Source of the DNA: JAPPLB01 sp965206655
Lineage (GTDB): Bacteria; Acidobacteriota; Terriglobia; Bryobacterales; UBA6623
Assembly (NCBI GenBank): GCA_965206655.1
Contig: CBDBKC010000038.1
Location: 992,001-1,056,000 of the forward strand
Length of the DNA stretch: 64,000 nt
Direction: 5' to 3'
Shown here in pieces: positions 17,675 to 27,639 of the stretch. The translations under genes were made by a program, and so were the position numbers. Below the pieces are notes generated by a model. The model was not told where the DNA came from, made no database searches, and saw only the letters and a list, made by a program, of their open reading frames with translations. The first letter of the stretch is position 1; the number at the start of each line of letters is the position of its first letter.

Positions 17675-19987
17675 ATGTGCAATCACCCACGGTTGAGCGT
17701 GAGTCCTGGTCCGGCGGTATTGATACGGACGAGCTTCGTGGTGGCCTGGTTGGTGATGCAAAGCTGCGCGCCGTCAGAAACCTGGCCGCGCCACGAGGCC
17801 GGGAGGGGGGCGCAGGATATCGCGTTCGTCGGCAATGAAGCCTGTGCGGAATGCCATCAAGAGCAGTTCGAGGAATGGAAGGGGTCACATCACGACTGGT
17901 CGATGCGGCACGCCGACAGTACGAGTGTGCTCGGCGATTTCGACGACGCAACGTTTGAGCACTTCGGCGTAACATCACGGTTCTTCACTCAGGGCGATCG
18001 ATACTACGTCAACACCGAGGGTGTGGGAGGCGTGGCGTCGGACTTCGAGATCAAATACACGTTCGGCGTTGAACCGCTCCAGCAGTACCTGATTGAGTTC
18101 CCAGGCGGGAGGCTGCAAAGCCTGACGATCGCGTGGGATGTCGAGAACAAGCGCTGGTTTCACCTCTATCCCGACGAGCGGATCACGCATGACGACCCCC
18201 TTCACTGGACCCGGCGGTTCCAGAGTTGGAACATGATGTGCGCCGAGTGTCACTCGACGAACCTGCGAAAAGGGTATGACGGTGCGTCCGATACTTACCG
18301 CACCTCATGGAGTGAGATCAACGTAAGTTGCCAGGCTTGCCACGGCCCGGGTGAGCGGCATGTGGCTTGGGCGCGCAAGATTCCTGAAGGGGTGATACCG
18401 GACCCGGCCGAGCACGGACTAGTTGTGGATTTCAAGACGACTGATCCCCGATACGAAGTTGAGAACTGTGCACGTTGCCATTCTCGGCGGCATCAAGTGA
18501 GTCCCGAAGATGAGCATGGACGTCCGCTGATGGATGACTTTCAGGTCGCCCCATTGCGGGAAGGCTTGTACCACGCCGATGGGCAGATTCTCGACGAGGT
18601 CTACGTCTACGGCTCGTTCGTGCAAAGCCGCATGTATGGCGCCGGCGTGCGATGTTCCGACTGCCACAATTCACACAGCCTCAAACTGTTTCGTGAGGGG
18701 AATGCGCTGTGCGTTCGGTGCCACCAAACGGCGCCTCCTGAAGACTTTCCGGATCTGGCATCCAAAGACTACGACACGCCGGAGCACCACTTTCACCCCG
18801 CCGGTACGGCCGGTACGCAGTGCGTCGAGTGCCACATGAGGGCGCGGACTTATATGGTTGTCGATCCGCGCCGCGACCATAGCTTCCGCGTACCGCGGCC
18901 CGATCTCACGGTCGCGGCCGGTGTGCCGAATGCTTGCAACGGCTGCCACGAGGATGAGACGGCCGAGTGGGCGGCCGATGCGGTGAGTAAGTGGTATCCA
19001 AGCGGGGCAGCGGGAAAACCTCACTTCGCCGAAACTCTCACGGCGGGCCGCGAAGAACAGCCGGAGGCTTTCCAGGCACTAGTGGAACTGGCAAAGGACG
19101 CCGAACAACCGGCGATTATAAGAGCCACGGCGCTGGAGTTGCTGCGTGGCTATTCATCTGACGAGCCGGCTGCGGTCAAGGCTTTGGCAGCCGATGCCGA
19201 GCCGTTGGTAAGAGTCGGCGCGGCAGCGGCGATGCAGAGCTTGCCGCCGGATGAGATGGTCACGGCCCTGTCGCCCCTGCTGAGCGACCCGATCCGTGCG
19301 GTGCGAATCGAAGCGGCGCGCGTCCTGGGCTCCTTACCCCGGCGGATGCTGGGGGCCGTGAATCAAGGGGCGCTGGACGCGGCGTTCGCCGAGTTCGAAA
19401 AGGCGCAGTTGGCGCAGGGGGATATGCCGGGGTCGCATTTGAATCTCGGGGTGGTCTACGCGGCGCAGGGTGATGCGAAACGGGCTGAGCAGCACTATGC
19501 GACGGCGATTCGGTTGGAGCCCGGCTTTCTGCCGGCCCGCTTCAACCTGTCGACGCTCTACAACCAACTGGGGCGCAACGAGGATGCGGAGAGGATTCTA
19601 CGGGAGGCAGTGAAGCTGGTCCCAAGCGAGGGCGAGGCTCACTATTCGTTGGGTCTGATCCTCGCCGAGGAAGGCAACATTGACGAGGCGGCGGTCAGCT
19701 TGGGGAAAGCGGCGGAGTTGCTTCCGAACCGGCCTCGCGTCCGATATAACTATGCCCTGGCGTTGCAACACCTGGGCGACTTGAAACGCGCGGAGACGCA
19801 GTTACTACTGGCTCACGAGACAGATCCGGCCGATCCCGACATCGTGAATGCGATCCTCACGTTTTATCTTCAGCAGAGGGATCCGCGAAAAGCTCTGCCC
19901 TACGCGGAGCGTCTGGTGCGGCTTGTGCCGGATGCGGAAGGGCCGAAACAACTGCTGACACAGCTACAACAGCAGCTTGGGCGCTGA
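17675..19987 (+). CDS. Octahaem c-type cytochrome with HEAT-like and TPR domains, probable lipoprotein
   Basis: 770 residues. Eight CxxCH haem-binding motifs are present: CAECHQ, CAECHS, CQACHG, CARCHS, CSDCHN, CVRCHQ, CVECHM and CNGCHE. They fall in the first 430 residues. A HEAT-like segment (AIIRATALELLRGYSSDEP and VRIEAARVLGSLP) follows, then at least three TPR units (NLGVVYAAQGDAKRAEQHY, FNLSTLYNQLGRNEDAERI, YSLGLILAEEGNIDEAA). The N-terminus VVAWLVMQSCAPS looks like a lipobox, so it is probably membrane-anchored in the periplasm. Similar TPR cytochromes are known in Acidobacteria and Planctomycetes. The exact start among ATG 17675 and a later TTG is uncertain. Confidence 0.87.
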   Translation: MCNHPRLSVSPGPAVLIRTSFVVAWLVMQSCAPSETWPRHEAGRGAQDIAFVGNEACAECHQEQFEEWKGSHHDWSMRHADSTSVLGDFDDATFEHFGVTSRFFTQGDRYYVNTEGVGGVASDFEIKYTFGVEPLQQYLIEFPGGRLQSLTIAWDVENKRWFHLYPDERITHDDPLHWTRRFQSWNMMCAECHSTNLRKGYDGASDTYRTSWSEINVSCQACHGPGERHVAWARKIPEGVIPDPAEHGLVVDFKTTDPRYEVENCARCHSRRHQVSPEDEHGRPLMDDFQVAPLREGLYHADGQILDEVYVYGSFVQSRMYGAGVRCSDCHNSHSLKLFREGNALCVRCHQTAPPEDFPDLASKDYDTPEHHFHPAGTAGTQCVECHMRARTYMVVDPRRDHSFRVPRPDLTVAAGVPNACNGCHEDETAEWAADAVSKWYPSGAAGKPHFAETLTAGREEQPEAFQALVELAKDAEQPAIIRATALELLRGYSSDEPAAVKALAADAEPLVRVGAAAAMQSLPPDEMVTALSPLLSDPIRAVRIEAARVLGSLPRRMLGAVNQGALDAAFAEFEKAQLAQGDMPGSHLNLGVVYAAQGDAKRAEQHYATAIRLEPGFLPARFNLSTLYNQLGRNEDAERILREAVKLVPSEGEAHYSLGLILAEEGNIDEAAVSLGKAAELLPNRPRVRYNYALALQHLGDLKRAETQLLLAHETDPADPDIVNAILTFYLQQRDPRKALPYAERLVRLVPDAEGPKQLLTQLQQQLGR

Positions 19988-20017
19988 CCGCTCTACGGTT
20001 GAGGACCGGCTCTGCTC

Positions 20018-21856
20018 CTACCGAGTTGGAATCACGGGCAATAGCACGTGAGACGGATACTCGCTGGAGTGATAGATCTTCTGCTCAGCGACAACCCTCT
20101 TCGTCTCGAGCGCGTTGTTATCGGATCCTGTGTTGAGGTTAGGGAGATAGTACGGAAAGTAGCTGCTTGAGATCTCGATTCGGATGCGATGACCCGTCTG
20201 GAATAGATTCGCCGTGCCCCTCCAGAAGTCCATGGTGTATTCGTAGACCTGGTCCGGGACAATCTCGCTCAGCCGGTCAGATCGAAAAGCACCATGGTTG
20301 TCGGGATCGCGGTAACGGGCGCGCATTACGCCGTCGCAGAGGAAGATGGCGCGACCATCTGGATACACATCGACAAGTCGGACCATCCAGTCGGTGTCCC
20401 GAGCCGAGGTTGAGGCGTAGAGCTTCGCCGAGATGGGTCCCGTGACCTCAATGGGCTCCTCCAGCGGCGGTGTCGTGTACACAAGGACTTCATCACCGGC
20501 AGCGGCCTCTCGTGTGTCGACCGGGCCATCGATATGGCCACCGGTGAAAGGGCTGCGAGTCGGATTCGCGGGATCATACCGATAGGTATCGTACGCTCGG
20601 CCGCTGGAGAGCTTCGTACCGAGAGTGCCGTCGCCATCCAGGGTGTTAGCGTGGCCGGCGCCGGCGAAGTAATACTTTGTCAACCGAGTCCGCGGAAGCG
20701 GCCAATCCTGCTCCGCGCGCCATCGGTTCTCCCCCATCACGAAGACGTGGACCGGAGGGTCTTCCATGATTCCGTTTTGAATGCCCTTGAGCCAATAGTC
20801 AAACCAACGACAGATCAGACCATCAAGGTCAAGCAGTGAGTCGGGACCGTAGTCGATTCCCTCGAGTTCACGATCACGGTTGATGCCATGAGGCCAAGGG
20901 CCGATGATCAGCTTCGGTTGCCTGGCTTGAGGCGATCCTCCCGCGGCCCTCATCCCTTGATAGTTCTGAGGCGAACCAGGATAGTTGGCGTCGAACCAAC
21001 CCGTGAAGTTGAGAGAGGGAACACGAATCTTGTCGTAGCGGTCGTAAGCGTTGCGCGCCCAGTAGTCGTTCTCCGTCTTGTTGTGAATCCATCTCTCGAA
21101 CCATGGCGCATTATGCACGCCCATGATGTCGGCTATCTCGGCCTGTGGAACATGGCTCATGTTCTCGGTCCGCTGCTGCGTGTGTCCCCAATAGGGACCC
21201 TCGCCCACGACCTGTGCTGTCCGTCCCGCCATGCCGGCCATCCAGTCGATGACCCAACTAACCAAGATGCCGTTCTGGTAGGGCGCATTGAGAAGCCCGC
21301 TCGAAGGTGGCGACACTTGCGGGGCGATCGCTTTCAAGTGTGGCGGAGCTTGTGAGGCTGTCCACCATTGCGTCCAGCCTCCGTAGGAGCCGCCGATCAT
21401 GCCGACATTCCCGTTGCACCACGGCTGGAGCGCTATCCATTCGACAAGATCGTAGCCGTCGGTCTTGTGCTTGTCCGTAAAGGGGTCCCAGGTGCCTTCC
21501 GAGTCATAGCGGCCACGGGCGTCGGAGAGGACGACCACATAGCCGCGCTCGGCAAACCAGCGCGCACGCTCGGTTAAGCCCGAGCCGAGATTATCGTAGG
21601 GAGTATGGCTGAGAATGGCCGGAAACCGGCCCTTGGCGTCAGGCTCGTAGATATCGACCGAGAGACGAATTCCGTCGCGCATCTCAACGAGCCGGCCTCG
21701 CGACGATCTGACTTGGTACTCGGCTTGGGAATACTGGCCCGCCTCAGGCTTCTGTGCCCACGAATCTGCTGCAAAGGCGCAGAAAGCGAACGGAAGAAGA
21801 GAGGTCGCAGTCCAGGCCCTGCTCGTGATATCACTGCCGATACGTTTCCAGGTCAC
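20018..21856 (-). CDS. CocE/NonD family hydrolase (X-Pro dipeptidyl-peptidase S15-like)
   Basis: 612 residues. An alpha/beta hydrolase that cleaves esters or peptides. A signal peptide spans about residues 12-34 (ATSLLPFAFCAFAADSWA). The core starts with VEMRDGIRLSVDIYEPDAKG and has the nucleophile elbow GGSYGGWTQ. The catalytic His region is probably GPWPHGINRD. A beta-rich C-terminal jelly-roll (PIEVTGPISAKLYAST, then RIRIEISSSYFPYY) is typical of CocE. It is divergent from the sialidase gene and converges with the cytochrome gene. Substrate unknown. Confidence 0.9.
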   Translation of the reverse strand: MTWKRIGSDITSRAWTATSLLPFAFCAFAADSWAQKPEAGQYSQAEYQVRSSRGRLVEMRDGIRLSVDIYEPDAKGRFPAILSHTPYDNLGSGLTERARWFAERGYVVVLSDARGRYDSEGTWDPFTDKHKTDGYDLVEWIALQPWCNGNVGMIGGSYGGWTQWWTASQAPPHLKAIAPQVSPPSSGLLNAPYQNGILVSWVIDWMAGMAGRTAQVVGEGPYWGHTQQRTENMSHVPQAEIADIMGVHNAPWFERWIHNKTENDYWARNAYDRYDKIRVPSLNFTGWFDANYPGSPQNYQGMRAAGGSPQARQPKLIIGPWPHGINRDRELEGIDYGPDSLLDLDGLICRWFDYWLKGIQNGIMEDPPVHVFVMGENRWRAEQDWPLPRTRLTKYYFAGAGHANTLDGDGTLGTKLSSGRAYDTYRYDPANPTRSPFTGGHIDGPVDTREAAAGDEVLVYTTPPLEEPIEVTGPISAKLYASTSARDTDWMVRLVDVYPDGRAIFLCDGVMRARYRDPDNHGAFRSDRLSEIVPDQVYEYTMDFWRGTANLFQTGHRIRIEISSSYFPYYLPNLNTGSDNNALETKRVVAEQKIYHSSEYPSHVLLPVIPTR

Positions 21857-22027
21857 GGGCTATGCTATCACGGGGTGTCAGCCATGATGAGCTTTCCATC
21901 TGTCACCGATCTCGCCCAAACGCTTTTCAATAGACATGAGGCCACGCCCTGGCATAATAGGGGGCCCCACCCTGGTGATGTCGATCGCAAAGCCGGCAAA
22001 GAACCAGGTGGGTTGGCCTGTCCAAGC

Positions 22028-22035
22028 AAGGAGGT
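22028..22035 (+). promoter_or_regulatory. Strong ribosome binding site deciding a TTG start
   Basis: AAGGAGGT, a perfect Shine-Dalgarno, lies 5 nt before TTG 22041. This places the sialidase start at an unusual TTG rather than at upstream ATG codons, and the resulting protein has a compact Tat signal. Confidence 0.8.
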
Positions 22036-22040
22036 CGACG

Positions 22041-23717
22041 TTGCCTGACAAGAGAGATTTTGACCGGCGGCAATTTCTTATCACCGCGGCGACCGGAGCA
22101 AGCGTTTCGGGCTCGGTGTTGACGTCTTCGACGTGTGCGGCTCCCGATGTCGCGGCAGTCGCCCACCGGCGCGTTCATCCTGTGCTTATTCGTAGCGCAC
22201 ACAGTGAATTGATCCGGGTTACCGTGGATTGCGGACAGCCGGACGTTCATGCAACCTCGTTCACGTTCTCGCTGGGCGGCACCGATGAGTTGAGCGACAT
22301 CGAGACGCTGCGGTTGTTCTACGCAAGCGGCAAAGGACCCGAAGAGCTCGACAACGTTCACAGCGGAAGTTCTTTTCCGGTTGACAAGAGGGTATTACTA
22401 GCTGAGTTGACGGCCGCTCCGTTCGGTCCGCCGTCAGCGCCGACCGCCGAGCTGATGTTTCGCGGCGATCAAGTGTTGCGGCCGGGAGCCAATGTCTTCT
22501 GGCTGGCCTGCACGCTTCGGTCCACCGCGAACCTGTCACATCAAGTCGCTGCCGAGTGTACGAAGATCGAAACATCGGGGGGCGCCGTCATTCCCAGTGA
22601 AGCAACCCCCGGAGTCCGTAAGCGAATCGGCGTCGCGCTGCGCCGGCACTACGACGACGGCGTCCACACTTATCGCATCCCTGCGCTGGCCACGACGCCG
22701 GAGGGGACGCTGCTGTGCGTCTATGACATGCGCCGCCGCAAGCGTCGAGATTTGCAAGAGGACATCGACATCGGCCTTAGCCGTAGCACAGACGGCGGGC
22801 GCACCTGGGAACCGCCGCGCGTGGTTATGGACATGGGTGAGTTCGACGGGCTACCCCAGGAAGAGAACGGCTGCAGTGACCCGGGCATCGTTGTGGACCA
22901 ACAAACCGGAGAGATCTTTTGCGGAGGCATGTGGATGTGGGGCAAGCCCGGCAAGCATCAATGGGACGGCGACGGCTCCGAGCCCGGCTACGAAATCGGC
23001 AAAAGCGCCCAGTTTCTGATGGTGAGTTCCAAGGACGACGGCCTTACCTGGACCAAGCCCGAGAACATGACTCGCAAGCTTAAGAAAGTCGAGTGGATTC
23101 TGATGGCCCCGTCCCCCCAAGGTGGAATTACGTTGCGCGACGGCACGCTGGTCATGCCAGGGCAAGGGCGTGACGAAAACGACCGCAGGTTCGCGACTCT
23201 GATTGTCAGTCGTGATCATGGATCCACCTGGACCGTCGGTTCCCCCTCCGCAACCGGTGGCACCGAATGTCAGGCTGTTCAACTGGATGACGGCTCCATC
23301 ATGCTCAACGTTCGCACCGAGAGCCCGACCGGGTTTCGGTCGGTCTACGTAACCGAGGATCTCGGCCGAACATGGCGACCCCACCCAACGCATCGCAAGG
23401 CGCTCATCGAACCGAATTGCAACGGCAGTCTACTTCGATTTGACTATCAGGAGGACGGGCAACCGAAGCACATTCTTGTGTTCGCCAACCCACATTCACA
23501 AACGGGCCGCGATCATCATTCCATCCAAATCAGTTTCGACGAAGGTCAAACGTGGCCCGAGGAGCACAGACTACTGTTGGACGAGGGGAAAGGTAACGGT
23601 TACCCGAGCCTTGCTCAGATTGACGACCAGCACGTCGGCATCGTCTACGAAGGCAGCCAGGCGCACCTCGTCTTCGAGAAGCTTTCGCTGGACGAGCTGC
23701 TTGGAAGAGGAAAATAG
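22041..23717 (+). CDS. Exo-alpha-sialidase (neuraminidase), Tat-exported
   Basis: About 558 residues from the TTG supported by the ribosome site. The N-terminus DFDRRQFLITAATGASVSG is Tat-like. The first 170 residues form a beta domain like the sialidase-associated N-terminal domain (TFSLGGTDELSDIETLRLFY). The catalytic propeller begins at HTYRIPALATTPEGTLLCVYD (RIP motif). Asp-box repeats follow: SRSTDGGRTW, SSKDDGLTW, SRDHGSTW, TEDLGRTW and SFDEGQTW. It probably releases terminal sialic acids from host or environmental glycans in the periplasm or outside. No sialic acid catabolic genes are seen nearby. Confidence 0.9.
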   Translation: MPDKRDFDRRQFLITAATGASVSGSVLTSSTCAAPDVAAVAHRRVHPVLIRSAHSELIRVTVDCGQPDVHATSFTFSLGGTDELSDIETLRLFYASGKGPEELDNVHSGSSFPVDKRVLLAELTAAPFGPPSAPTAELMFRGDQVLRPGANVFWLACTLRSTANLSHQVAAECTKIETSGGAVIPSEATPGVRKRIGVALRRHYDDGVHTYRIPALATTPEGTLLCVYDMRRRKRRDLQEDIDIGLSRSTDGGRTWEPPRVVMDMGEFDGLPQEENGCSDPGIVVDQQTGEIFCGGMWMWGKPGKHQWDGDGSEPGYEIGKSAQFLMVSSKDDGLTWTKPENMTRKLKKVEWILMAPSPQGGITLRDGTLVMPGQGRDENDRRFATLIVSRDHGSTWTVGSPSATGGTECQAVQLDDGSIMLNVRTESPTGFRSVYVTEDLGRTWRPHPTHRKALIEPNCNGSLLRFDYQEDGQPKHILVFANPHSQTGRDHHSIQISFDEGQTWPEEHRLLLDEGKGNGYPSLAQIDDQHVGIVYEGSQAHLVFEKLSLDELLGRGK

Positions 23718-23773
23718 CGCCCGCCAAAGGCCTTCCCGTGGCCAATACGTGAGCGAACTTCTGAAACGATGTA

Positions 23774-25456
23774 CTAAGGAGACGTCCGTTCCGGCTCCGT
23801 AACCGTCAGAATCCGGCCGCTTTTCACGTTTCGCATGGTCTTCGTAGCGCCGCTCGGCCAGCGAACTTCCAACCATTCCACTACGTCTTCGTCCCCGAGC
23901 CCGAAGTGGACTCGCGCGTCGTTCGCCGAGGCGTAGCTGCCCGCTGTTGTTACGTATCCCCACTGCTCGCGGCCCGAAGGCATGCGGATATGCACACGCG
24001 CCCCGAGGGCACCGCGATTACTTGCGGTTCCCGCGATCTTCAACTCGATCCAGTTCGCCGCAAGCTCGGACGCATTACTGAACAGCACCCGCGGCTGAGC
24101 GTCCAGCACGCTCATCACGATGTCTACGTCACCGTCGTTGTCCAGGTCCCCAAACGCCGCACCCCTTCCCGCGAGGTCTTCCTCGAAAACGTTACCGCTC
24201 CCAGCCGATACGTCGGTAAACTTGCCCTCGTTGTTGCGGATCAGCAAGGGGGGCTGAACATAGCTGAGTGATGGGTCCATCTTTTCTACGTTGTCGAGCA
24301 CGTGGCTTTGAGCCACGAATAAATCCTTCCAGCCGTCATGGTCGGAATCAAAGAAGCGAGTCCCCCAGCCCGACATGAAATTCGTGATCTGCGCCAAGTT
24401 CGACTGCCGCGTGCGGTACGAGAAGAATCCGCCGCCGTCGTTCTCGTAGAGCGCGTACAATTCCTTCGCAAGATTCGTGATGATGATGTCGGGCTGCCCG
24501 TCGTTGTTGTAGTCGTTGAAATCGATCCCCATGCCCGCGTAGCTTCCGCCGTCCTCGTTATACGCCACACCCGCGACCAAGGCCTCGTTCGAGAACTTCC
24601 CATTGCCCTGATTGTGAAAAAGAATCTGCGCCACCGAATCGTTCGCGACGGCGATGTCGGTCCAGCCGTCGCCGTCGTAGTCATTGAAGGCGACGCCGAG
24701 CGACTTGCCTAAGACGCGGCTCACGCCGGACGCCTCGGAGACATCGGTGAACGTTCCATCGCCGTCGTTCCGGTAGAGGCGGTTGGAGACGGGCTGAAAT
24801 CTCTTTGGGCTGCAATAGACCTGGATCTCTTTGCCGCAGCGGATGTGCTTCGAAAAATCCCAGTCGAGGTAGCGCACGACGAACAAGTCGAGATCCCCAT
24901 CGTTGTCGTAATCCAAGAAGCCCGCGCTGACCGACCATCCCCCAGCCGCAACGCCGGCCTTGGCCGTGACATCCTCGAAGGTGCCGTCGCCGCGATTGCG
25001 GTAGAGCACGTTGGGCCCGAAGTGCGTCGCGTAGAGATCGACAAAGCCGTCGTTGTCGAAGTCACCGGTCGCGACTCCCATGCCGTAGCCGACGTGACCG
25101 ATGCCCGAGACGCCCGCCTTCTCGGTGACATCGCGGAACGTACCGTCGCCTTGGTTGCGATACAGCTTATCGAGGTATTTAGGACTCGATCGGTCTACCT
25201 TTACGCTCTTGCCCTTTTCGATGCTGAGCCCCCCGCTATTGAGGAAGAATATGTCGAGCAAGCCGTCGGCATCGTAATCGAGTAGGCCGATTCCGCCGCC
25301 CATCGTCTCGATCAGGAATTTCTCGTTGGAGCGGCCCGATTGATGTAGGAAGTCGATGCCCGCCTGCGCCCTGCGGTCCTCAAACAGGACCGACTGTTCG
25401 GCTGCGGATGCGCCCATGAAGCAAACGGCCAGCAGCACCCAGAAACGAAGGACCAT
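23774..25456 (-). CDS. Secreted CRTAC1-type protein with FG-GAP/VCBS repeats and ASPIC/UnbV C-terminus
   Basis: 560 residues. Signal peptide (LRFWVLLAVCFMGASAA), then repeated calcium-binding-like FG-GAP/VCBS blades such as GIGLLDYDADGLLDIFFLN, VATGDFDNDGFVDLYATHF, AGFLDYDNDGDLDLFVV, VAFNDYDGDGWTDIAVAND and IDFNDYNNDGQPDIIITN. The C-terminal ASPIC/UnbV domain is seen in NWIELKIAGTASNRGALGAR and EWLEVRWPSGATKTM. Likely an extracellular integrin-like propeller. The role is unknown; such proteins are abundant in Acidobacteria. It converges with the sialidase gene. Confidence 0.9.
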   Translation of the reverse strand: MVLRFWVLLAVCFMGASAAEQSVLFEDRRAQAGIDFLHQSGRSNEKFLIETMGGGIGLLDYDADGLLDIFFLNSGGLSIEKGKSVKVDRSSPKYLDKLYRNQGDGTFRDVTEKAGVSGIGHVGYGMGVATGDFDNDGFVDLYATHFGPNVLYRNRGDGTFEDVTAKAGVAAGGWSVSAGFLDYDNDGDLDLFVVRYLDWDFSKHIRCGKEIQVYCSPKRFQPVSNRLYRNDGDGTFTDVSEASGVSRVLGKSLGVAFNDYDGDGWTDIAVANDSVAQILFHNQGNGKFSNEALVAGVAYNEDGGSYAGMGIDFNDYNNDGQPDIIITNLAKELYALYENDGGGFFSYRTRQSNLAQITNFMSGWGTRFFDSDHDGWKDLFVAQSHVLDNVEKMDPSLSYVQPPLLIRNNEGKFTDVSAGSGNVFEEDLAGRGAAFGDLDNDGDVDIVMSVLDAQPRVLFSNASELAANWIELKIAGTASNRGALGARVHIRMPSGREQWGYVTTAGSYASANDARVHFGLGDEDVVEWLEVRWPSGATKTMRNVKSGRILTVTEPERTSP

Positions 25457-25580
25457 GTTGATTGAAGAAGGAACGAGCAGAGAACCCTAACGCCCTTACG
25501 CACAGGCTATCACGACCGTTCCGACGTCCTGTGACCCAGCTCATTCAAGAACAGAAGAGCCAGAGAGTGCAACAGACTTG

Positions 25581-26690
25581 CTATGTCAGTGTCGATGCTC
25601 GGTTGAGTCGTGGAGCAACTTCGCGCGCGAAAAGCTCCAGGCTGTGAAACCACACATCGCGATCGTCCCAATCGTGGGCGACGAGGACCAGGGTCCCAAA
25701 CGGTCCGATACGCTCGCGAAGCTCCAAAATCCGGCGGGCGACGTGCTCCGGGTCCCCCGCGATGATGACTTGATCCATGAAATAGTCCAGGTTGCAGTCG
25801 TCATCGTTCATCCCCGGGTTGGGCTTCCAGATCGTGAGACCTGAGCCCGACGTGCGGCTCGTTAAGTCGAGGATGTACTGAATGCACGACCCCAGTGAAT
25901 TCTTGCGGGCAAGTTTCCGGGCCTCGGCCGTCGTGTCGGCCACGAGTACGTTGCGGGCGACACACCACTCCGCGGGGTCTGCCTGCCGCCCGACCGAAGC
26001 GGCCCCTTCGGCATACGTCCGCCATTGGTCAACGAGGACCTCCTCGTGGAGCATGTGATGGCTGATCGGTCGAAAGCCTCGCGCCGCGGCCGCTTTCAGT
26101 CCAGCCGAAGCGCGGCTGATGCTCGGGACGAAGATCGGCGGAGTCGGCTGTTGCAGAGGCTTATGAAGGGTGCCGATCCCCATTTCCTCGTCAACGGTGT
26201 CGCGTAGCCGCACCTTCCAGAACTGCCCGTCGAGTTCGTAAGGTGGATCGCTGGTCCAGATCTTTAGGATCATGTCGATCGCTTCGGCGACTCGCGCGCC
26301 CGTGTCCTTCGGATCGACGCCGTAAAGCTCCATGTCAGTCGGCACGGCGCCGGGGCCGAAGCAGACGTTCAAGCGTCCGTGCGACAGATGGTCGAGAAAG
26401 GCCAAGCGACTCGCCACATGCGCGGGATGATGGTATTGCAGGCAGACCGGCGCCGCTCCGACACGCATCGTTTTTGTCACGCCGAGAACCTTACCGAGAA
26501 AGATCTCGGGCATGACGATGTTCTCGTAGCTGGACGAGTGGTGTTCGCCGACCCAGAAATCGCTAAAGCCCAGTTCCTCGCATTTCACCGCCAGCTCGAT
26601 GTCTTCATCGAAGCACTGAGCGAGCGGTTTCCGCGGGTCGTGGATCGGCATGACGAACATGCCGTAACTCAACGCGGTGGATGACGTCAT
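25581..26690 (-). CDS. LLM-class flavin-dependent oxidoreductase (luciferase-like)
   Basis: About 369 residues. Uses reduced flavin (FMN or F420) to oxidise an unknown substrate. The family core is visible in YGMFVMPIHDPRKP, AVKCEELGFSDFWVGEHH, then VASRLAFLDHLSHGRLNVCFGPG and the late GDPEHVARRILELRERIGPFGTLVLV. Two adjacent ATG codons (26693 and 26690) sit after GGAAGGA. The second has the better spacing. In-frame codons upstream are low-complexity and excluded. No signal peptide; cytoplasmic. Confidence 0.88.
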   Translation of the reverse strand: MTSSTALSYGMFVMPIHDPRKPLAQCFDEDIELAVKCEELGFSDFWVGEHHSSSYENIVMPEIFLGKVLGVTKTMRVGAAPVCLQYHHPAHVASRLAFLDHLSHGRLNVCFGPGAVPTDMELYGVDPKDTGARVAEAIDMILKIWTSDPPYELDGQFWKVRLRDTVDEEMGIGTLHKPLQQPTPPIFVPSISRASAGLKAAAARGFRPISHHMLHEEVLVDQWRTYAEGAASVGRQADPAEWCVARNVLVADTTAEARKLARKNSLGSCIQYILDLTSRTSGSGLTIWKPNPGMNDDDCNLDYFMDQVIIAGDPEHVARRILELRERIGPFGTLVLVAHDWDDRDVWFHSLELFAREVAPRLNRASTLT

Positions 26691-26751
26691 CATTCCTTCC
26701 GAGTAAGCTCTTCGAGCGACCGAGGTCAGCGATGTGGTGTTGCGTGCGTGG

Positions 26752-27387
26752 CTAGTCGATGGCGAAGCAGTAGAACAGGCCGTCGCCGCCCGTGCCTTGC
26801 AGATTCTCCTGGCCGCAGCCGCGTGAGCCGTGGGATGCATTCCATGAGGTGGGTGCGGGGCCGCCGCCTTGCCGGTCGTGATGGCCGAGGCTGGCGCTTC
26901 CTTCGCCGTTGCTCATCCAGTTGCCGCAGGTGTGGTCTTCAGCGGCTGGGTAGGCGGAGCCGTCGGCTTGCGTGCCGGTGAGGATGTCGTGCTTGTTGGG
27001 GCTGTCTCCGCGTCCGTTGACGACGTCGCCTTTCTCTGTGATGGAGTTCTCTTTGCTCAACTTGTTGTTATCGGAGTGCAGGTCGGCGACGCTCTTCGCG
27101 ACCTGGACGCCCTTGGCGTTGTGCCACGGCCCTTTACCTATGCGATCACGGGCATTGACGGATCCGGGACCGCCGGTTGAGAGGTAGGCGTGCCACGTCT
27201 TACCGCTGGAGCCGGCAGCGGCGGCGAGCGATTGGCAGTGACTATCAGCTCGGGCAAGACCGCCCAGGTTGGCGCCGTCGCCGGGTCCTTTGCTGGTGAT
27301 GAAAAAGCTCATGCTGTTTTGCGCGAGGACGGGCAGAGCCGCGGTGAGAAGCATGATTGCGAGGTGAAGGGCTGGGGGCGTTCGCAT
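26752..27387 (-). CDS. Secreted lectin-like / endostatin-fold protein
   Basis: 211 residues with a signal peptide (LHLAIMLLTAALPVLA). The mature part starts SMSFFITSKGPGDGANLGGLARADSH; this opening and a Cys-containing segment DHTCGNWMSNGEGSASLGHHD recall a family of secreted bacterial proteins with a C-type-lectin or collagen-NC10/endostatin-like fold. Four cysteines (in SHCQS, DHTCGN, SRGCGQ and LFYCFA) could form disulfides. Function is unknown; ligand binding is a guess. The start is supported by AAGGAG about 8 nt upstream. Confidence 0.7.
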   Translation of the reverse strand: MRTPPALHLAIMLLTAALPVLAQNSMSFFITSKGPGDGANLGGLARADSHCQSLAAAAGSSGKTWHAYLSTGGPGSVNARDRIGKGPWHNAKGVQVAKSVADLHSDNNKLSKENSITEKGDVVNGRGDSPNKHDILTGTQADGSAYPAAEDHTCGNWMSNGEGSASLGHHDRQGGGPAPTSWNASHGSRGCGQENLQGTGGDGLFYCFAID

Positions 27388-27639
27388 GTTGTATCTCCTT
27401 GTGTGGTATCTCCGGAATGAAGCGGGAAGTGTGGCCCGCGGGGCTCTCTATTGTATCGGGGGCGGAACCGTGTTTGAGAGGCGAGCGAATACGGAGCCGG
27501 GTTACACGGTGCTGAAGACGGTTGGTGAACTCCCCGACCTGGATGGGTACCACTCGCGACTCGGCGAGGCTGGAGCCGCTGCCTTGGGTGTTTTTCAACG
27601 CAGGCTCACGCCCGCGGCTCTGAGTTTTTCCGATGGGCG

